This document shows positions 60,131 through 64,000 of a DNA stretch of 64,000 nt, piece by piece. The notes under the pieces were generated by a model. That model saw only the letters and a list, made by a program, of their open reading frames with translations. It was not told where the DNA came from and did no database searches. Position 1 is the stretch's first letter; each line of letters opens with the position of its first letter. Source of the DNA: Brenneria bubanii (GTDB lineage: Bacteria; Pseudomonadota; Gammaproteobacteria; Enterobacterales; Enterobacteriaceae); NCBI RefSeq assembly GCF_022378355.1, contig NZ_JAKMAJ010000001.1, positions 124,001 to 188,000 on the forward strand, read 5' to 3'. The position numbers were made by a program, and so were the translations under genes.

Positions 60131-60420
60131 TGTATTGTCGCCACCTACCGACTGCGGCGTAAGCCTGGCATCCCCATCATAGATATCCCCCTATTTTCCC
60201 TCAGCAACACGTTTATCTGGGGAGATCAAAGTCCAGATGACGTGGGGTTCAATTATTTCCCCGCTGAGTGCGACTAATCCATGTTTGTCATCTCAGCTGG
60301 AACAATAAGAAAATGAGAGCAAAAAAAGAAAGCATCATTGTCTTAATGAATAATAATACTTTCATTATTGCTCTCATTTAATAACCGGTTTAACCGGGCA
60401 TCCTTTCCCTATATTTTTTA
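60131..60420 (-). other. fimA-usher spacer with nested stem-loops
   Basis: 290 bases without a gene. An 11-bp inverted repeat AAATGAGAGCA/TGCTCTCATTT (60311-60321 and 60369-60379) encloses AATGAA/TTCATT (60346-60351 and 60361-60366). The small palindrome CCGGTTTAACCGG lies at 60385-60397. These structures would lie just after the pilin gene in the transcript and may end or protect it, so that pilin is made in excess over the usher. Confidence 0.6.
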
Positions 60421-60990
60421 TTACTGATAAGAAATCAAGAAGTTCGCGGTACTCTCAAAGTTACCTGTCGTTACTTCCGTTGCGCTAGCGACTTTTTCTA
60501 CATAAGAGCTGAAGGTAAAGGTATTATCGCCGTTTACCAGGTTATAACCACTAACTGCGGGTGTTGTGCCATCAAAAGCAATTGCTGTGCCGGAATATTT
60601 AACAACAATACCCGCGCCTGAAGCAGAACCGTTCAGAGCCAGCATTTTATTGTTGCTGCCCGTTACTGTACCGCCGGCAAATTTCACACTAGCCGTATTT
60701 GATGTTTCAATCGCACAATCTTTCAGCGTGATATCAAAGTTTTTAACTTCTGATGTTCCACCATTCTGTAAAACAATTTTGCTGATTTCACCGAAATCAA
60801 CACTTTGGTCAAGATCGTCCTGAGATACAGAGCAAGGCGTATTAACAATTTTTCCTTTAAACGTTACGGTGCCGTTATGGCTATCATAACTTACCGCAGC
60901 ATTCTCACCTTCACCCTCAGCCTGTACAGCGGAAGCCATGACGCAAGATGCAGCAAAAATAGTGGCCAGCGCGATTTTTGATAATTTCAT
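60421..60990 (-). CDS. Major fimbrial subunit (pilin)
   Basis: 189-aa type 1-like pilin. Signal peptide MKLSKIALATIFAASCVMAS cuts near AVQA-EGEG. The mature part has GTVTFKGKIVNTPCSVSQDD with Cys53, second Cys at 92 (LKDCAIE), and the C-terminal ANFLISYQ beta-zipper sequence. It is rich in Gly/Ala/Thr/Ser as usual. It is the first gene of the minus-strand fimbrial operon, with 677 bases of AT-rich DNA upstream. Confidence 0.96.
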   Translation of the reverse strand: MKLSKIALATIFAASCVMASAVQAEGEGENAAVSYDSHNGTVTFKGKIVNTPCSVSQDDLDQSVDFGEISKIVLQNGGTSEVKNFDITLKDCAIETSNTASVKFAGGTVTGSNNKMLALNGSASGAGIVVKYSGTAIAFDGTTPAVSGYNLVNGDNTFTFSSYVEKVASATEVTTGNFESTANFLISYQ

Positions 60991-61094
60991 GAGTTCATTC
61001 CTGCTTTTTGATTGAATTAATTAAATGTCTTACTTGATACCAGCTGAAGAGAGATAGGACATGACTGCGCTATTCCTCTTTACCAATTTCCTCA

Positions 61095-61229
61095 ATGTAT
61101 TCATTTCTTCTCAGCACGGCTGAAGCCAGCATTTACTCCCTGGCCTTCACGATTTTCACCTGGTTCATGCAAATTCAGCATCAACGTGGCGAATTTCACG
61201 AAAAGCGCCATGAGAAGAACAAGGCGTAA
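61095..61229 (+). CDS. Possible small membrane protein (44 aa)
   Basis: MYSFLLSTAEASIYSLAFTI then FTWFMQIQHQRGEFHEK and a Lys/His/Glu-rich tail ending KNKA. One hydrophobic helix at about 12-26 is followed by a basic tail, a plausible membrane peptide. It lies in the only part of the spacer with ordinary base composition. A second short frame (61061-61123, MTALFLFTNFLNVFISSQHG) overlaps it one base out of register and has a better ribosome site (AGGAC). So this could be one frameshifted gene, a gene with a shift, or chance. No family recognised. Confidence 0.4.
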   Translation: MYSFLLSTAEASIYSLAFTIFTWFMQIQHQRGEFHEKRHEKNKA

Positions 61230-61282
61230 TATACACATCGCTCATACATTCAGGCAAATATATTGATTTAAAGAGTGTTTTT

Positions 61283-61341
61283 TAGATTTTATATTTTATA
61301 TATATTATTTTATAGATTTTTATTCTGTTATTTTAGATTTT
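61283..61341. repeat. Three helically spaced TAGATTTT repeats
   Basis: TAGATTTT occurs at 61283-61290, 61313-61320 and 61334-61341, with start-to-start distances of 30 and 21 bases, close to whole helical turns. They lie in the shared control region of the fimbrial and ToxR-like operons. Because the region is very AT-rich, chance occurrence is possible. Confidence 0.45.
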
Positions 61342-61667
61342 TAAGTTTTTTAGTAGCATAAATGAGAGAGATAAATACGCTTGCAGATATTTATCTTTTC
61401 AACAAGAGAAACTGATGAAGAAAATGAGCTTCATTTGACTGGTTCATATAATTATCAATGCAGAAAAAATGCTGAATTATTCACTTTAACTCTTCATTCT
61501 GTTCAATCGGGAATAGAAAAAAATCATTATAAAAACAGAAAGTAAGACACACAGACGTCTAAAAGACTCTTTGACAATAAAGTACTAAGTTTTTAGACTG
61601 CTTTTTAAATCCTGCATTCCCATATAGACGTATATTTTTTATTCATGTCTCTATAGAGCATCTATAT

Positions 61668-62390
61668 ATGGTTTATCTAATTAATAAATTGGTTATTTTC
61701 AGCGAAAAAGATTGCGCTATTTCATGGGTTAATCGCCAGGAAGAGGCAACCTCATTAAGTCTTCCCATCGCCAAGCTCTTAAAGACGCTGCTTCATAACC
61801 CAGCGATCACGTTGAGTAAAGATTTCCTCCTGTCTGAAGTACTGGAAGAAAATTCTTTTTCTCCGTCTATGAATAACCTGAACAACTATATTTCTCTTTT
61901 AAGAAAAGCCTTGCGAGAATATGATCTTGCCGATCTGCTGATGACGGTGCCCAAAGTCGGGATCGTATTCAACACGACGGATATCGAAATATTACCGGAT
62001 GAAACTTCATCTCCCATCGTGGCGGACGACATCCCTGAGCCGGCAAAAGAAAGGTGGAGACAATATCGGTGGTATGTTGTTTTTATCTGTGCCGGCATAG
62101 CGACTACTCTGACTCTGTTTTTTAATTTTATTCTATTCAACGATTTTCCCAGCAAGGAAAGGTTCAGAGACGACACAATAAAAGATTGTCAGTTATTCTA
62201 TCTTGACGACGATCTCTCTCCTGGCGATTTTCCTAAAAAATACAGCAAGCTGTGTGAAGAAAATGCCAGTGTTTATTATTACTCCAGGAACATTACGTTA
62301 CCCAATATTGTAACAAGAGAAGAAAATATTATTTTTGCCTGCAAAAAAGAAGGGAAAAGGTGCTCAACCTATGTCTACATTAAAAGTTAA
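61668..62390 (+). CDS. Membrane-anchored winged-helix regulator (ToxR/CadC/MarT type)
   Basis: 240-aa one-component regulator. Residues 1-105 form an OmpR-type winged helix (LKTLLHNPAITLSKDFLLSE, MNNLNNYISLLRKALREYDL, LMTVPKVGIVF). A single membrane helix lies at about 135-157. The periplasmic domain (158-240) has Cys at 174, 196, 225 and 232, possibly two disulfides. It has no receiver domain, so the signal likely acts through the periplasmic part. It overlaps the FidL-like gene by 20 bases and is divergent from the fimbrial operon, which it probably controls (inference). Confidence 0.9.
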   Translation: MVYLINKLVIFSEKDCAISWVNRQEEATSLSLPIAKLLKTLLHNPAITLSKDFLLSEVLEENSFSPSMNNLNNYISLLRKALREYDLADLLMTVPKVGIVFNTTDIEILPDETSSPIVADDIPEPAKERWRQYRWYVVFICAGIATTLTLFFNFILFNDFPSKERFRDDTIKDCQLFYLDDDLSPGDFPKKYSKLCEENASVYYYSRNITLPNIVTREENIIFACKKEGKRCSTYVYIKS

Positions 62391-62838
62391 ACAGGCTTTT
62401 ATCATCACAGCTGTTGTCACCCTCTCACTTTTAACACTATTAATAATTAGCCATCACAAAAATTTAACAGAAAGCATTTTTATGTGCCGTGCGGAGATCA
62501 ATACCAGTATAAAAAACAGTCAGTCAGTTGTCGTTAAAAGTTATATTTTAAACTTCTATCTGGGGAAGCAGGGGAAGGGCTCGATGGCGCTGCACGGTAT
62601 TTATATCAACGTGGGCAATCCCTCGGACATCATAGAACGGACGATGACGTTTGATTACACCTGGAACAATAATTACTTGCTGATGAAAAACATCACAATG
62701 TATAAAAATCCCGTCGATACCGCTCCCGACGATGCCACGCCATTCAGTCAAAATGAAGTGGTCAAATTTGAGCTATTGATGGATAAAACCTATCTAATCA
62801 GCTCCTTTAGGCCAAGTTTCGCCTGTAGCATTCGTTAG
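62371..62838 (+). CDS. FidL-like single-pass membrane protein
   Basis: 155-aa protein with an N-terminal membrane helix (about 8-27) and a periplasmic domain bounded by Cys39 (SIFMCRAE) and Cys152 (SFACSIR, near the end), which could form a disulfide. Size, topology and position after a ToxR-type regulator match FidL in Salmonella marT-fidL and resemble ToxS after ToxR. The ATG at 62371 has AAAAGG upstream; a TTG at 62335 is a poorer start. It probably stabilises or tunes the regulator's periplasmic domain (inference). Confidence 0.8.
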   Translation: MSTLKVKQAFIITAVVTLSLLTLLIISHHKNLTESIFMCRAEINTSIKNSQSVVVKSYILNFYLGKQGKGSMALHGIYINVGNPSDIIERTMTFDYTWNNNYLLMKNITMYKNPVDTAPDDATPFSQNEVVKFELLMDKTYLISSFRPSFACSIR

Positions 62839-62861
62839 GCCTTGATATTAATACCGAACAT

Positions 62862-62883
62862 CTGGCAGCCGCAGGGCTGCCAG
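62862..62883. terminator. Hairpin between FidL-like gene and ybeL
   Basis: 8-bp stem CTGGCAGC/GCTGCCAG with 6-base loop between two converging genes. It has no T tract, so termination is only likely. Confidence 0.45.
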
Positions 62884-62972
62884 GGCTTATCGGCCGTCCG
62901 CTCAGTACCGCCAGGCTTTCATCTCTGCCAGCAGACAACCGCTATCAATGAAACCGCTTCTTAATACGGCGA

Positions 62973-63455
62973 CTACGGCTGAAACGGCTGGCGTTGGAAT
63001 AAATCATGTGAGCATTTAGGACAAAGAGGCAGAATTTCCGGCGTATATATAGCAAACCGATAATGGCATTTCTCGCAGACCAGATTGCCCAATCCAACAA
63101 CGTCTCCACTGTGATATACGCCGTGATGGCTAACGTCTTTAAAAAGCTCGCGCCATTCCAACTGCGTTTTATCGGTAATATCCACCAGCTCTTGCCAGAT
63201 GCTCTCTTTAATCACCCTCATGAATGGGCTGTCGGTAAATTGATTCCGGCTTTCATCATAGCTGTGCGCGAACTCTTTCAAATCCCGCCGAACGGCCTGA
63301 ATCACCTGTTCACTCTCTTTTTGAGTAAGTTCAGAGCCTTGCTGCAACGCCTCCTGCGCGCGCTGCACCATATTATTGATATCGCGTTCGCCTTTATCCA
63401 GCCGGGCGGTTATTGCAGCCATTAAATCACGGTAATAACGGGCAACGTTACTCAT
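62973..63455 (-). CDS. ybeL: YbeL, zinc-ribbon protein (DUF1451)
   Basis: 160-aa protein of unknown function. The start ATG at 63453-63455 follows GAGGA and gives MSNVARYYRDLMAAITARL. An N-terminal helical, probably coiled-coil part (about 1-90) precedes a C-terminal zinc ribbon CEKCHYRF...CPKCSHD. It is the first conserved gene to the right of the accessory island, and is divergent from leuS, as in E. coli. Confidence 0.94.
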   Translation of the reverse strand: MSNVARYYRDLMAAITARLDKGERDINNMVQRAQEALQQGSELTQKESEQVIQAVRRDLKEFAHSYDESRNQFTDSPFMRVIKESIWQELVDITDKTQLEWRELFKDVSHHGVYHSGDVVGLGNLVCEKCHYRFAIYTPEILPLCPKCSHDLFQRQPFQP

Positions 63456-63763
63456 GCTTCCTCCTGGTATGCCGGTTGAGGCAGGCTGGCGCCATAACGT
63501 CCGACGTTGACCACACAGTGCGTCAACGCACTCAGGCTTTATCACCCTCTATTTTAGACCATTTCATTATCCGTCCCGCGGACAACGACGATATTTGCGC
63601 AATTTTCAGCCGTTTTAACAGCACAGATCAGAAATGTTCCATCGCCGGGTACAGGGTGTTGTTGCCTCAGGCGCTTATCAGCTATGCTATGCGGATCATT
63701 TGTTATGAATCAGAACACGCTACTGGCGTAGCTATTCTTTACTAAATAGGACCCCTGGCAGCC

Positions 63764-64000
63764 ATGCAAGAGCAATACCGCCCAGAAGAGATAGAAGCGC
63801 ACGTCCAACTTCACTGGCAAGAGAAGCAGACATTCAAAGTGACCGAAGAGCCTGGCAAGGAAAAGTATTATTGCCTTTCCATGTTGCCCTACCCTTCTGG
63901 CCGTCTACATATGGGACACGTTCGTAACTACACCATCGGTGACGTCATCTCCCGTTATCAACGCATGCTGGGTAAAAATGTCCTACAGCCTATCGGTTGG
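63764..64000 (+). CDS. leuS: Leucyl-tRNA synthetase (5' part, cut by window)
   Basis: First 79 codons of a class I aminoacyl-tRNA synthetase: [20 protein letters not shown] at the start and [20 protein letters not shown] with the HMGH form of the HIGH motif. The frame is open to the window edge. The ATG at 63764 is the conserved family start. Confidence 0.98.
   Translation, partial: MQEQYRPEEIEAHVQLHWQEKQTFKVTEEPGKEKYYCLSMLPYPSGRLHMGHVRNYTIGDVISRYQRMLGKNVLQPIGW

Larger units (their letters stand above)
60991..61667. promoter_or_regulatory. Divergent control region, pilin and ToxR-like regulator
   Basis: 677 bases. About 61230-61660 is extremely AT-rich, including long A/T runs typical of H-NS-bound silent DNA. 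Three TAGATTTT motifs occur at 61283, 61313 and 61334. A CTCTATAGAG palindrome at 61649-61658 lies 9 bases before the regulator start. The part from 61061 to 61229 has ordinary composition and contains a possible small gene. No inverted repeat of the fimS phase-switch type was seen. Confidence 0.6.

Noticed and set aside
60991-61667. fimS-like invertible phase switch before the pilin gene
   Set aside because: No pair of matching inverted repeats flanking a promoter was found, and no recombinase gene is nearby.

Overview
The window is a stretch of an enterobacterial (order Enterobacterales) chromosome. Nearly every housekeeping gene matches the E. coli family over its full length, and the order tolQ-ybgC-cyd-suc-sdh-gltA ... 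nei-pxp-phrB ... pgm-seqA-ybfF-ybfE-fldA-fur-glnS-nag-asnB-tRNA-ubiF-miaB-ybeZYX-lnt-gltIJKL ... ybeL-leuS is the E. coli gltA-leuS map order. Several differences (no mngRAB, no chiPQ, no nagD after nagC, a two-domain NagE, an orphan kdpE, a pcp gene beside pxpABC, a chemoreceptor between ybfE and fldA) point away from Escherichia. A soft-rot or woody-plant Pectobacteriaceae lineage (Brenneria, Dickeya, Pectobacterium, Lonsdalea) is my inference, not something the sequence proves.

Layout. 1-15.0 kb, minus strand: tolQ (cut by the window edge), ybgC, the cytochrome bd operon cydABX-ybgE, and the TCA-cycle block sdhCDAB-sucABCD, with gltA divergent at 15.5 kb. 17-24 kb, minus strand: nei, pcp, pxpA-C-B (5-oxoproline release and hydrolysis), ybgI, phrB, ybgA. 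24.3-25.6 kb, plus strand: an orphan kdpE response regulator and a small EamA transporter. 25.8-33 kb: pgm, seqA, ybfF, ybfE, a methyl-accepting chemotaxis protein, fldA, fur. 33-42 kb: glnS, the divergent nagE / nagBAC amino-sugar regulon with NagC and CRP sites, and asnB. 42.3-43.0 kb: six tRNA genes (Met, Leu, Gln, Gln, Met, Gln). 43-54 kb: ubiF, miaB, ybeZ, ybeY, corC, lnt, gltIJKL. 54.2-62.8 kb: an accessory, AT-richer island. 63-64 kb: ybeL and the start of leuS.

The accessory island lies between gltL and ybeL, where E. coli K-12 carries other genes (rihA, hscC and neighbours). It encodes a LuxR-type regulator, a chaperone-usher fimbria (pilin, usher, chaperone, tip adhesin, minor pilin, all on the minus strand), and, divergently, a membrane-anchored OmpR/ToxR-type winged-helix regulator followed by a FidL-like single-pass protein. 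This last pair resembles ToxR/ToxS or MarT/FidL in architecture. The 677-base spacer between pilin and regulator holds spaced TAGATTTT repeats and a possible unannotated small membrane protein. The island is the best candidate for a little-described system.

Other signals worth attention: an intrinsic terminator directly in front of the ybgA start codon; paired 22-base repeats before the orphan kdpE; three 17-base repeats before sucA; three 14-base repeats in the gltI leader, plus a SroC-like region ending in a terminator just before gltJ; a nested 15-bp inverted repeat before asnB; and a structured fimA-usher spacer. No rRNA, CRISPR array, insertion sequence or phage gene was seen.
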